Notes under the pieces: model-generated
Databases searched by the model: none
Seen by the model: the letters and a program-made list of their open reading frames with translations, nothing else
What the model was told of the DNA's origin: nothing
Assembly: GCA_050309435.1 (NCBI GenBank)
Contig: JBNRMJ010000032.1
Location: 1-64,000 of the forward strand
From: CAYXVJ01 sp050309435
GTDB lineage: Bacteria > Bacillota > Clostridia > Saccharofermentanales > Fastidiosipilaceae
Direction: 5' to 3'
Length of the DNA stretch: 64,000 bases
Program-made: the position numbers and the translations under genes
Shown: one piece after another, positions 52,073 to 60,017 of the stretch
Position numbering within the stretch: position 1 is the first letter of the stretch
Layout: every line of letters starts with the position of its first letter

Positions 52073-54718
52073 TCAGAGCCATTCGCCGAAACGCCTGATG
52101 TAGATTCGTTTGATCAGCTGACTCGAGACGAAATAAGCCGCGAGCAATAAGATCAGCCAAGGAGCAAACGACAATGGTAAAGGTAAAAGATCAATACCGA
52201 TAGCCAGTTTACTGAAGGCCACGACTAAGGCCAAAACGGCGATCAGGCCGGTCGACCAGAGTAATGGTGTCGAAGGCTTGCTCTGCAGGAAGGGGATTCG
52301 ACCCGTTCTGATAATATGAATAACCAGAATCTGAGAGACGGTACCGAAGATAAACCAGCCGGCGCGGAAGATCGCTGCCGTTTCTGCTGTGTTCGCCTTG
52401 AAAATCCACCATAAAATCGCGAAGCAAAGCAAGTCGAAGATCGAGCTTAAAGGGCCCATGAAGGCCATGAATGATTTAATCGAGCCGGTCTCCCATTTCC
52501 TCGGCTTCTTAAGGTAAGATTGGTCCACATGATCAAATGGCATGCCTAGCTGAGAAAAATCGCAAAGCAGGTTCTGCGTCAGAATCTGAACCGGCAGCAT
52601 CGGCAGGAAGGGCAGGAAGATGCTGGCGACAAGAACCGAGATCATATTTCCGAAATTTCCGCTGACCGCCATCTTAATGTACTTGATGATATTTCCGAAG
52701 GTCTTTCGTCCTTCGAGGATACCTTCCTCCAGCACCATCAAATCTTTTTCCATCAGGATAATATCGGCCGTTTCCTTCGCGATATCAACCGCCGTATCCA
52801 CGGATATACCGACATCAGCCTGCTGGATCGCCGGCGCGTCGTTGATGCCGTCTCCCAGGAAGCCAACCGTGTGTCCGTTATGCCGGAAGGTCTGTACTAC
52901 GCGAACTTTTTGGGCGGGCGAGAGTTTCGCGAAAAGATCGCAGTGCTTCACGGCCTCCGCCAGTGCCTCGTCGTCCATGGCTTCGACATCGCTGCCCGTA
53001 TAGTGCAGTTTCGTACTTACACCGACTTTCTCGCAGACTTTTATCGCGACGCCTTCGCTGTCGCCGGTCAGGACCACCGTGCGAACGCCATGATCCTTCA
53101 AGGCTTTGATCGCGGCGCTTGCGCTTTCTTTCGGAGGATCGAGGAAACCCACGAAACCGATCAGAACCATATCCTTCTCGTCACTGACAGAAAAGGTATT
53201 GCTGTCCGGCACTTCGTTTTTCTGTGCGACGGCAATCATGCGAAGCCCTTCCCGGTTATGTTTCTCATAAACCTGCATGGCTTCTTTTCTGCTCGCTTCG
53301 TCCATGGGATAGACACTGCCGTTAAACTCCACGAAGGAAGAAATCGAAAGAATCTCTTCGACCGCGCCTTTCGTGATCAGCTGACGTTTGCCTGTTTCGT
53401 CGACCAGCACGACGCTCATGCGACGTCTCGAGAAATCAAAAGGAATTTCGTCCACGCGGCGGTATTTGGCCTGCAGGCTATCCAGACCGTATTTCCCGGC
53501 CCGGTTGATAATGGCCAGATCGATCAGATTCTTCAGCCCGGTCTGGTATGAACTGTTCAGATAAGCATGACGCAGCACTCTCGTATCATCTTCGCCGTGA
53601 AGATTCATATAACGCTCGAGGACAATCTTATCTTCCGTTAAGGTGCCGGTTTTATCCGTGCACAACACATCCATCTCACCGAAACTTTGTATCGATCCAA
53701 GCGTACGTACGACGACCTTATGTTTGGACATCGTCACAGCTCCCCGGGCCAAAGTCGAAGTCATAATGACCGGAAGCATCTCCGGCGTAAGGCCTACCGC
53801 AATACTGATCGCGAAAAAGAGCGCGCTCGCCCAGTCGCCTTTCGTCAGTCCGTTCAGCAGGAAGACAGCGGGAATCATAATCAGCATCATACGGATCAAG
53901 AGGCGGCTGACCTGGCCGACGCCTCGCTCGAAACTGCTCTGTGCTTTATCGCCGGTCAGCGATTTAGCCATCAAACCGAAGTAGGTATCGCTACCCGTCG
54001 CCAGTACGATCGCCTGAGCGCTGCCGCTGACAATGTTCGATCCCATGAAACCGATGTTGGGCAAGTCCGTCAGAGAAAGACTATCCGATTCCGCTGTACG
54101 GCTGAATTTTTCGACCGGATTAGACTCTCCCGTAAGAGCAGCCTGGGCGACGAAGGTGTCCTTGGCCGATATGAAGCGCACATCCGCAGGGAGCATATCA
54201 CCGGCGCTGAGCTTGATGATATCGCCGGGTACTACCTCATGCATCGGGATCGAACGAAAACGACCGTCGCGAAGCACATCGGATTCGTTTGATATCATCT
54301 CTAGCAGACTTGCCGCGGCAGCGCTCGAACGCCGGCTCTGAACGAAAGCAACGGCGCTTGCCAGCGCTACCAGAACCAGAATAATGATAATCGTCAGATA
54401 GTCCGGTTTGGCGGCGAAGATAACATCCGTCACGTAACTGATGGCCGCAATCAATAATAAGATGATATTAAAGGGATTGATTATGGCTTCTCTCAGACGA
54501 TGAAGCGTCGTATCCTCTTTATCGGTCTTGATTTCATTGGGTCCATACGTTTCGAGAAGACGCTCTGCTTCCTCGCTGCTAAAACCCTGAATCGAGGATT
54601 CGAGCTCGGAAAAGAGCTCCTCTTCGGGCATCATGGAACGAACGCGCAGCAGTCTTTCGACATCCCCGCGTTTCTCCTGGATTTTTAAGTCAAGTTTTTT
54701 CCTGAAAAATAGCTTCAT
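52073..54718 (-). CDS. mgtA: magnesium-importing P-type ATPase
   Basis: 881 residues. A P-type ATPase of the MgtA/MgtB group: phosphorylation motif CTDKTGTLTE, ATP-binding KGAVEEIL, hinge GDGINDAPAIQQADVGIS. Residue runs EANRLLETYGPNEI-like and ALTGESNPVEKF belong to the N-terminal and actuator domains, and ten TM segments are expected. VDQSYLKKPRKWE near the C-terminus is typical of Mg2+ importers. It moves Mg2+ into the cell. The minus strand upstream has a consensus promoter 190-200 bases away (54917-54945) and a long structured leader with overlapping mini-ORFs, consistent with Mg2+-dependent attenuation. Confidence 0.92.
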   Translation of the reverse strand: MKLFFRKKLDLKIQEKRGDVERLLRVRSMMPEEELFSELESSIQGFSSEEAERLLETYGPNEIKTDKEDTTLHRLREAIINPFNIILLLIAAISYVTDVIFAAKPDYLTIIIILVLVALASAVAFVQSRRSSAAAASLLEMISNESDVLRDGRFRSIPMHEVVPGDIIKLSAGDMLPADVRFISAKDTFVAQAALTGESNPVEKFSRTAESDSLSLTDLPNIGFMGSNIVSGSAQAIVLATGSDTYFGLMAKSLTGDKAQSSFERGVGQVSRLLIRMMLIMIPAVFLLNGLTKGDWASALFFAISIAVGLTPEMLPVIMTSTLARGAVTMSKHKVVVRTLGSIQSFGEMDVLCTDKTGTLTEDKIVLERYMNLHGEDDTRVLRHAYLNSSYQTGLKNLIDLAIINRAGKYGLDSLQAKYRRVDEIPFDFSRRRMSVVLVDETGKRQLITKGAVEEILSISSFVEFNGSVYPMDEASRKEAMQVYEKHNREGLRMIAVAQKNEVPDSNTFSVSDEKDMVLIGFVGFLDPPKESASAAIKALKDHGVRTVVLTGDSEGVAIKVCEKVGVSTKLHYTGSDVEAMDDEALAEAVKHCDLFAKLSPAQKVRVVQTFRHNGHTVGFLGDGINDAPAIQQADVGISVDTAVDIAKETADIILMEKDLMVLEEGILEGRKTFGNIIKYIKMAVSGNFGNMISVLVASIFLPFLPMLPVQILTQNLLCDFSQLGMPFDHVDQSYLKKPRKWETGSIKSFMAFMGPLSSIFDLLCFAILWWIFKANTAETAAIFRAGWFIFGTVSQILVIHIIRTGRIPFLQSKPSTPLLWSTGLIAVLALVVAFSKLAIGIDLLPLPLSFAPWLILLLAAYFVSSQLIKRIYIRRFGEWL

Positions 54719-54744
54719 GGCATTTTCCTTTCTCGTGTTTCACA

Positions 54745-54808
54745 TCAGAAACACAAAGGTAGCCACTCCGCGAGAATCATGCCCTAAATAAGGTCATGGC
54801 TGGCCCAT
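54745..54808 (-). other. chain of overlapping mini-ORFs in mgtA leader
   Basis: Three tiny frames follow each other on the minus strand: MGQP-stop (54808-54794), MTLFRA-stop (54797-54777) and MILAEWLPLCF-stop (54780-54745). Each start overlaps the previous stop as ATGA. All lie in the ~190-nt mgtA 5' leader. The SDs are weak, so translation is unproven. CACAAA and TTTGTG segments that bracket the region can pair. Confidence 0.3.
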
Positions 54809-54916
54809 GGTCCGTTTGTGTCACTAATGTGTATGTGATCAATTGTCGACTTCGAGGGTCGCCTTCCACGGGCTCACATCCTTTCGCATAATTACTGACG
54901 AAATGTCAGCTTTAGT

Positions 54917-54945
54917 ATCATATTCCAAGCCAGATAAGATGTCAA
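54917..54945 (-). promoter_or_regulatory. sigma-A promoter of mgtA
   Basis: Minus strand TTGACA (54945-54940), a 17-base spacer, and TATGAT (54922-54917): nearly perfect -35/-10. The expected start near 54910 leaves a leader of about 190 nt before the mgtA ATG at 54718. A short palindrome TGACGAAATGTCA lies just downstream of the -10. Confidence 0.85.
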
Positions 54946-54991
54946 TTTCATATGTAACTATCTTTTACATGACAAAGATAGCACACTTCCA

Positions 54992-55288
54992 TTACTCGAT
55001 CTCTCCTCGCCAGTTACTCATGCCTCCGCGAACGTTCAGGACCGAAAAGCCCCTTTGCTCCAGATATTGGCAGGCAATGCTGCTTCGATAACCGCTCGCG
55101 CAAACAATCGCATAACTTGTATCATGATCCAGTGCAGCTACTTTCGCAGGCAGTTGATTCAAGGGGATATGAACGGCACCGGGGATCTTTCCCTCCTCGA
55201 CTTCTTCTGCCTCGCGGACATCGATGAGCGTCAAATCGGATCCGTTTCGCAGCTCATCTTGTAGTTGCTTCGTGCTGATTTCTTTCAT
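54992..55288 (-). CDS. cytoplasmic rhodanese-like sulfurtransferase
   Basis: 98 residues, one rhodanese domain without signal peptide: LIDVREAEEVEEGKIPGAVHIPL, then the active-site loop CASGYRSS whose Cys carries persulfide. Small rhodaneses of this kind accept or hand on sulfane sulfur. It lies 15 bases after a membrane-anchored rhodanese gene and downstream of the persulfide sensor gene cstR, so the three are one operon. Confidence 0.9.
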   Translation of the reverse strand: MKEISTKQLQDELRNGSDLTLIDVREAEEVEEGKIPGAVHIPLNQLPAKVAALDHDTSYAIVCASGYRSSIACQYLEQRGFSVLNVRGGMSNWRGEIE

Positions 55289-55303
55289 ATGTTTCTATAC
55301 CTC

Positions 55304-55666
55304 TCAGTGGTTCCAGGCGCCAAGTCCGCCCTTGACATTACTGACTTTCAGAAAACCCTGTCTCTTCAGAATCTTAGCCGCCTGATTGCTTCTGATGCCG
55401 CTCGCACAGAGTAAGACGACTTCCCTGTTTTTATCAAGTTCGTTTGATTTTCTGCCGATTTCATTTAGCGGAATGTTTCGAAATGCTTCGATAGCTTGAC
55501 TCCGGAATTCCTGAGCGGTACGTACGTCGACAAACTGAACGCTGTTGTCGTTCATCTTCTCTTTGGCTTCTTCCGACGTAATCTGGGCGATGCCCCGGAC
55601 CGGCATGAGTCGATAAACTAAATAAGCCAGAGCTCCGATTATTAGTATCCATCTGAATGTATCCAT
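55304..55666 (-). CDS. membrane-anchored rhodanese-like protein
   Basis: 120 residues: an N-terminal TM segment (about 5-22) precedes a rhodanese domain with QFVDVRTAQEFRSQAIEAFRNIPL and the active-site loop CASGIRSN. The anchor puts the domain at the membrane, probably facing the cytoplasm given RLMPVRG after the segment. GGAGAG lies upstream of the ATG. It lies 32 bases after cstR. Confidence 0.88.
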   Translation of the reverse strand: MDTFRWILIIGALAYLVYRLMPVRGIAQITSEEAKEKMNDNSVQFVDVRTAQEFRSQAIEAFRNIPLNEIGRKSNELDKNREVVLLCASGIRSNQAAKILKRQGFLKVSNVKGGLGAWNH

Positions 55667-55698
55667 TGATTTCTCTCCTTATATTTACATACTTGTAA

Positions 55699-55959
55699 TT
55701 ACATACTTTTAAGCAGCAGGTTCACGGCTTCTTTCACCGCGTCTTCGCTATCACTTTTATTTTCGATGTTCTGACGAACGCATTGTTCCAGGTTTCGGCT
55801 GACAATCAGACCCATCAGACTGTTGATGGCACTTCTCGAAGCAGCAAGCTGCGTTACGACATCGCGGCAATCCTGCCCCTCCTCCATCATCTTCAAGATA
55901 CCCCGCATCTGACCTTCCAGCCGCTTGAGGCGATCCTTTGCTTTCTTATCGTACTCCAT
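55699..55959 (-). CDS. cstR: CstR-type persulfide-sensing repressor
   Basis: 86 residues of the CsoR/FrmR (DUF156) four-helix family: KDRLKRLEGQMRGILKMMEE, then QDCRDVVTQLAASRSAIN and SRNLEQCVRQN. Cys31 and Cys60 are present, while the His of copper-sensing CsoR (four residues before the second Cys) is Asn56. This is the CstR pattern: it forms di- to tetrasulfide bridges when cells contain persulfide and then leaves DNA. The palindromic CsoR/CstR-type operator at 56022-56043 lies upstream, and two rhodanese genes follow. Confidence 0.9.
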   Translation of the reverse strand: MEYDKKAKDRLKRLEGQMRGILKMMEEGQDCRDVVTQLAASRSAINSLMGLIVSRNLEQCVRQNIENKSDSEDAVKEAVNLLLKSM

Positions 55960-56021
55960 TATTACCTCATTTATCTTCTTTTTCGAAAAATGTTTAGAGA
56001 ACTTTAACGCACAAAGACCAG

Positions 56022-56043
56022 TATATACCCCCGAGGGTATATA
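56022..56043. promoter_or_regulatory. CsoR/CstR-type operator
   Basis: TATATACCC (56022-56030) and GGGTATATA (56035-56043) are exact inverted arms around CCGA. This is the GC-rich-core palindrome bound by CsoR-family repressors. It lies 63 bases upstream of cstR in the expected promoter region and so implies autoregulation. Confidence 0.88.
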
Positions 56044-56061
56044 TAAGCTATCAATCGGTTA

Positions 56062-56099
56062 CAAAATAACCCCCGCAATACCTGTTGGCATTGCAGGGG
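56062..56099 (-). terminator. rho-independent terminator
   Basis: On the minus strand CCCCTGCAAT pairs with ATTGCGGGGG and is followed by TTATTTTG. It lies 33 bases after the stop of the Ord-like dehydrogenase gene and isolates it from the cstR operon. Confidence 0.82.
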
Positions 56100-56131
56100 C
56101 TTGAATACGAATCGGGAATCAGACGGTCTTA

Positions 56132-57223
56132 TCAGACGTGCTGTAATTCCTCTGTCTGAAGGCTCATCGCTTTCGCGGGATAAACGTTGTTCGGCATCCG
56201 ATCGGTCGTGACATAGCCGGGCTCGGCACGGATCAGGGCCGGGATACGGTTGACCAGGTTACTGCAGGTCAGTTCGACCGTAGCGGGTCTGTTCACGTTT
56301 ATCGTAGTTTCCGGTTCGCCGTAGAAGGTCCAGTCGTTTCTGTCAAACTCGCCTTCGGCATAAACTTTTCCAATGCATTCGGTCTCCAGCGTAATGCCCT
56401 CGGCCGTCTCCGTGATAACCACGGCAGACATGCCGGTGGGCTGTCCGGCTCGAATCGTCATATCAAGTGTGGTCGAATGAAGGTCTTTTTCGTGTGTGGT
56501 CGGGATGCACTTTTGGATCTGCGAGGTGATCGTTAAACCCATGCGAGCGGCCAGCCAGCCGTTTTGATTCCACATGTAAGACGGAACATATTCGCCTGCC
56601 AGAACCAGCTTCTCCTGTTCTTCCGAGCTCTTCTCGTTATACATGCCGATCTCGTTGTAGAATTCTTCGGTTGTGAGGCCCGCCCCGTGACCCCTGGCCA
56701 GAGCGATTCCGTAATCTTCGACGTTGTAACTGCTGATGCCCTTAATTTTCGTGATGCGCTGCATGGAACCGGCGAGCGTATCGATCAGGACACCCCAGTA
56801 CATGTCGGGATAACCGCTGCCCGTCAGCGTCACAGCGTTTTCTTTCGCCAATTGGTCCAGTTCTTTCGTAATATCCGGCGAGGAGTTCCAGGGATAGATT
56901 GCTTCTTCGCAAGTCGAGATGGCGTTGACACCTGCTCTCGCACAAGCGGCAAAGGCATCTTTCACGTCAGTCATCGTGCTCATGGTTGCAATGACGCAAA
57001 CATCGGGCTTCAGGCTTGCCAGCATCTCCTGTGCAGCGGCCGCATCGGAGACTTTCACACCGACCGGATCGACACCCATTATCTCACCGATGTCTTTTCC
57101 GATGACCTTGGGGTTGATGTCGAAAGCGGCTACGATCTCCATGCCTTTTTCAAGCATGTAACGCATCAAATAGACGCTCATCTTTCCGCAGCCGTACTGA
57201 GCTGCTCTGATCTTTTCTTTCAT
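56132..57223 (-). CDS. NAD(P)-dependent dehydrogenase, Ord/DapB-like fold
   Basis: 363 residues; AAAGGAGG upstream. N-terminal Rossmann domain of the DapB type, IRAAQYGCGKMSVYLMRYMLE, then VCVIATMSTMTDVKDAF and the catalytic-domain start LTGSGYPDMYWGVLIDTLAGS. It resembles 2,4-diaminopentanoate dehydrogenase (Ord) of ornithine-fermenting Clostridia, but none of the other Or genes is present and it sits behind uronate genes. A different substrate, such as a sugar-acid-derived amino acid, is possible. It has its own promoter (57263-57291) and terminators on both sides. Confidence 0.7.
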   Translation of the reverse strand: MKEKIRAAQYGCGKMSVYLMRYMLEKGMEIVAAFDINPKVIGKDIGEIMGVDPVGVKVSDAAAAQEMLASLKPDVCVIATMSTMTDVKDAFAACARAGVNAISTCEEAIYPWNSSPDITKELDQLAKENAVTLTGSGYPDMYWGVLIDTLAGSMQRITKIKGISSYNVEDYGIALARGHGAGLTTEEFYNEIGMYNEKSSEEQEKLVLAGEYVPSYMWNQNGWLAARMGLTITSQIQKCIPTTHEKDLHSTTLDMTIRAGQPTGMSAVVITETAEGITLETECIGKVYAEGEFDRNDWTFYGEPETTINVNRPATVELTCSNLVNRIPALIRAEPGYVTTDRMPNNVYPAKAMSLQTEELQHV

Positions 57224-57262
57224 CTGATACCCTCCTTTATATTAGATATATTTATCACTAAT

Positions 57263-57291
57263 AGTATATAACAGCCCGGAAAAAGATTCAA
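57263..57291 (-). promoter_or_regulatory. sigma-A promoter of the Ord-like gene
   Basis: Minus strand TTGAAT (57291-57286), a 17-base spacer and TATACT (57268-57263). An imperfect palindrome ATTAGTGATAAATATATCTAAT follows the -10 and could be an operator. Confidence 0.75.
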
Positions 57292-57302
57292 ATATATCAA
57301 TT

Positions 57303-57342
57303 CAAAAAAGTCCCCGGCATACCCTGAGATATGTCGAGGACT
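57303..57342 (-). terminator. rho-independent terminator
   Basis: Minus strand AGTCCtCGaCATA pairs with TATGcCGgGGACT and is followed by TTTTTTG. It ends the transcript of the uronate cluster after the Gfo/Idh/MocA gene (57377-58573). Confidence 0.85.
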
Positions 57343-57376
57343 AACGATATTCTTATTCTTATTTTCTGTCAGGCTC

Positions 57377-58573
57377 TTAGCTGTCTTGCAGCGGAATCGA
57401 CTGAGGCAGAACCGTCCAGTCAAAGCCGAGCTCCGACGGTAAGCCGGACTCGATGTAGCTGCGCTTAAGCTGTTCATATAGAGCAGGAGCGTGAATGTCA
57501 ACGAGTTGATCGTCCTTGTATACCTTCGTCAGGATGTCTTCGGGGAAATCATGGATGCTCGCGTATTCAAAGATCCGGTCGCAAGCCAGCATATGCGGAC
57601 GTGCGGTCTTTAATGTGCAGACCGCCCCGGCGCCGCTTCGGACACGCTCCATCATCGCATAAGCTTTCTGGAGCTCCTCGGTCCTGGAGAAGGGATTGCC
57701 GTAGTCGATCACCCGTCCGTCATCAAGCCTGCCGACGACACGTCCGTCTTCATCACTGTAGTTGAAGGCAATCGAACCTTTTTCAAACTCGTACATGAAA
57801 GAAGGGTCGGTATCGACATTAGTCGAGTGTGAGGCAATGAAGAGGAACTTCCCTTCCCTGATTCTGCCCTTAATCGCACAGGTATCGAAGCTCTCGATCG
57901 GCTTGGCCCGATAGAGTTCCACCATCATGGAGTCCGGATAAGCGGCCTTTTCCTGTTCTTCTCCCAGGATAAAGAAGATATTGTGAAGATAATGCGCCGT
58001 CGCGTTGGTCACGATCGAGTCATAGATCATCACGCCGTTTTCATCCTTGATCCGGCCTTTCCAGGTCGAAGTCTGATAGTAAGCGAGCGCTCTGGGCCAG
58101 GAAACGAAGGTCTTTAGCATTCGAGGTTTGCCGTACAAGCCATCTCTGATGTCTCGCTTCAAATTGTTCATGGTATGGCTGTAAGACCACTGGAAACCCA
58201 CGGCGATTTCTTTTCCATACTTGATTTCTTCTTCATGAAGCCGGTCCATCGCATCGAGCGTGGGCGTCAGCGGTTTTTCGCAGAGAACCTCGGATCCGTT
58301 TTCCATGGCGGTCACGCAGAAACGGTAATGGGTATTCGTGGGCGTGGCGATAATGGTCAGATCAGCCTTCTGATTGGAAAAGAACTCTTCCGGTGTTTGA
58401 TAAACGGGAATATTCTGATCAAGCAGCCAGTCGTAGTTGCGCGAATTCCCGACATAAGGATCCGCCACCGCGACGAGCTCCGCGTGATCGACGAAATAGC
58501 CGTCGCGAAAAGCCTGCAGGTAAACATCGCCGTAGCCGCCGCAGCCGATCAATAAAGTCTTTACTTTAGTCAT
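57377..58573 (-). CDS. Gfo/Idh/MocA family oxidoreductase
   Basis: 398 residues. The NAD(P)-binding fold starts TLLIGCGGYGDVYLQAF; the family motif CEKPLTPTLDAM contains the EKP Lys, and FQWSYSHTMNNLKRDI follows. A large C-terminal beta-sheet domain completes the usual two-domain architecture. It oxidises or reduces a sugar, sugar acid or cyclitol. The ATG overlaps the end of uxaE by eight bases, so it acts in the same uronate pathway; the exact step is unknown. Confidence 0.85.
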   Translation of the reverse strand: MTKVKTLLIGCGGYGDVYLQAFRDGYFVDHAELVAVADPYVGNSRNYDWLLDQNIPVYQTPEEFFSNQKADLTIIATPTNTHYRFCVTAMENGSEVLCEKPLTPTLDAMDRLHEEEIKYGKEIAVGFQWSYSHTMNNLKRDIRDGLYGKPRMLKTFVSWPRALAYYQTSTWKGRIKDENGVMIYDSIVTNATAHYLHNIFFILGEEQEKAAYPDSMMVELYRAKPIESFDTCAIKGRIREGKFLFIASHSTNVDTDPSFMYEFEKGSIAFNYSDEDGRVVGRLDDGRVIDYGNPFSRTEELQKAYAMMERVRSGAGAVCTLKTARPHMLACDRIFEYASIHDFPEDILTKVYKDDQLVDIHAPALYEQLKRSYIESGLPSELGFDWTVLPQSIPLQDS

Positions 58574-59945
58574 GACGATTCTCCCGAGCCATTAAAGGGC
58601 AGTTCAGCGCTTCCAGATGATGTCTGATATGCGCGTATAAAAGCTCCTCATAGACGGATGCTTTTTCGGCCCAGAGTGTATAGAGTCGGTCTTTATACTT
58701 GTCGAGAATATAACCGTAAGTGATATGAATCAGCTGTCTGGCCTCGTTTTGATCCATCAGGGCAGGAAACTCATCGTCTGTCATATCCGACAGTTCGCCG
58801 ATCTTCGACAGATCCGTCGTCACGTGATAAAGTTTTTTGGCCTCGGAGAAGGTCTCGAGTGCATAGCCATGGATCTCGCGATAGAGTGCGGGATCTTCTT
58901 TCGCCACGACACGGACCGCTTCCAGCCAGTTCGTTCCGGCCGTTTTCACATGCCAGACGCTCCCGGTATGTTTGGCCACAGAAGAAAAGATACTAAACTT
59001 ATCCGAACCGGAGTGCACGCTGATCTTGTAAGAGAAATGCTTCGCGATCGCTGCGTGTACCGAAAGCTCTCTGTCGAAGGTTTCAAGCTCTCCGATGTAG
59101 TCGATACCCTTCTGGAACTCGCCGCAAAAGCGCGGTGCCATGGTCGCCATTTTCACGCCGCGATCCGTCAGTTCACGCGCGACAAAATAGTGATCCAGTA
59201 CCTCGGTCGGCGTATCGGTCTCGTCAATCGAAATCTCGAAATCCGCATTCGCGGCGACCAGGTACTTTTCATATATAGTCGCGGCGAAGTTTACCGCTTC
59301 CCCGTAGATAAAAAGGGCTCTGGCCAGATCGTTATGAGTAAATCTTAACGTGATCTTGTCGTCTATCGTGAACTCGCGATCCAGATATTTCTCGCGAAGC
59401 TCCGCCGGAATTTCCACCGTCTGTCCTTCATAGCGATTTATATGTTCGGAGCAGTCCAGGGTGATCATGGTGAAACCAAGCCCCAGGGCATAACGGATAT
59501 CCTCTTCGGTTTTCAAGTGATCGCCGTCCGCGCCAAAGCCCTTCTTGTAAGCATGTTTGAAGACAGCGAAGCTTGCGGCATCCAGTACGTCTTCGTAGCG
59601 ACGATGCGTCAGATTCAGCTCGCGTATCGACTGCTGGACAAAAACAGGGTAGGCATCGAATTCCTCGAAGACGCGAATATGCGCCGGAGTCGCGATGCCG
59701 AGGCGGTCACCCAAGCCGAAACTGCGCTCTTTACTCAGAACACGCACGGGGGCCGTGAAGGAAAAGAGCTTTCGCAGAACATTTCCGTTCTCATGTGTTA
59801 GCTCGGCCACGAAACCTTCGTCGGTCATTTCTCCGCGAAAGCCGAGGGCGGGATCCGTCGTCAGTAAGACATCCTTCGTTCCGTCACTGGCCATGCAGAC
59901 CATGGTATCGCCGATATAGTTGATGGATTTTTCATACTTGATCAT
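58566..59945 (-). CDS. uxaE: tagaturonate/fructuronate epimerase (UxaE-like)
   Basis: 459 residues; AAGGAG is 12 bases before the ATG. It matches the UxaE-type family: RSFGLGDRLGIATPAHIRVF near residue 75, RRYEDVLDAASFAVFKHAYK, FGADGDHLKTEEDIRYA, TLDCSEHI and YKISVHSGSDKFSIF, with Asp, His and Glu residues likely to hold a divalent metal. UxaE converts D-tagaturonate to D-fructuronate, joining galacturonate breakdown to the glucuronate route. It lies 72 bases downstream of uxaC, as expected for a two-step isomerase/epimerase pair. Confidence 0.85.
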   Translation of the reverse strand: MIKYEKSINYIGDTMVCMASDGTKDVLLTTDPALGFRGEMTDEGFVAELTHENGNVLRKLFSFTAPVRVLSKERSFGLGDRLGIATPAHIRVFEEFDAYPVFVQQSIRELNLTHRRYEDVLDAASFAVFKHAYKKGFGADGDHLKTEEDIRYALGLGFTMITLDCSEHINRYEGQTVEIPAELREKYLDREFTIDDKITLRFTHNDLARALFIYGEAVNFAATIYEKYLVAANADFEISIDETDTPTEVLDHYFVARELTDRGVKMATMAPRFCGEFQKGIDYIGELETFDRELSVHAAIAKHFSYKISVHSGSDKFSIFSSVAKHTGSVWHVKTAGTNWLEAVRVVAKEDPALYREIHGYALETFSEAKKLYHVTTDLSKIGELSDMTDDEFPALMDQNEARQLIHITYGYILDKYKDRLYTLWAEKASVYEELLYAHIRHHLEALNCPLMARENRHD

Positions 59946-60017
59946 AGAAATAGAATGCTCCTTATCTTGTCCTTTGCCATATTTATGAAAAGGTTATAGA
60001 TAGCTTAAGATCCGAAG

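Noticed and set aside
54719..54910. M-box magnesium riboswitch in the mgtA leader
   Set aside because: I could not find the conserved M-box core segments; the leader may be a different regulator.
55699..55959. Copper sensor CsoR
   Set aside because: The His ligand before the second Cys is Asn, and the neighbours are rhodaneses rather than copper pumps or chaperones.
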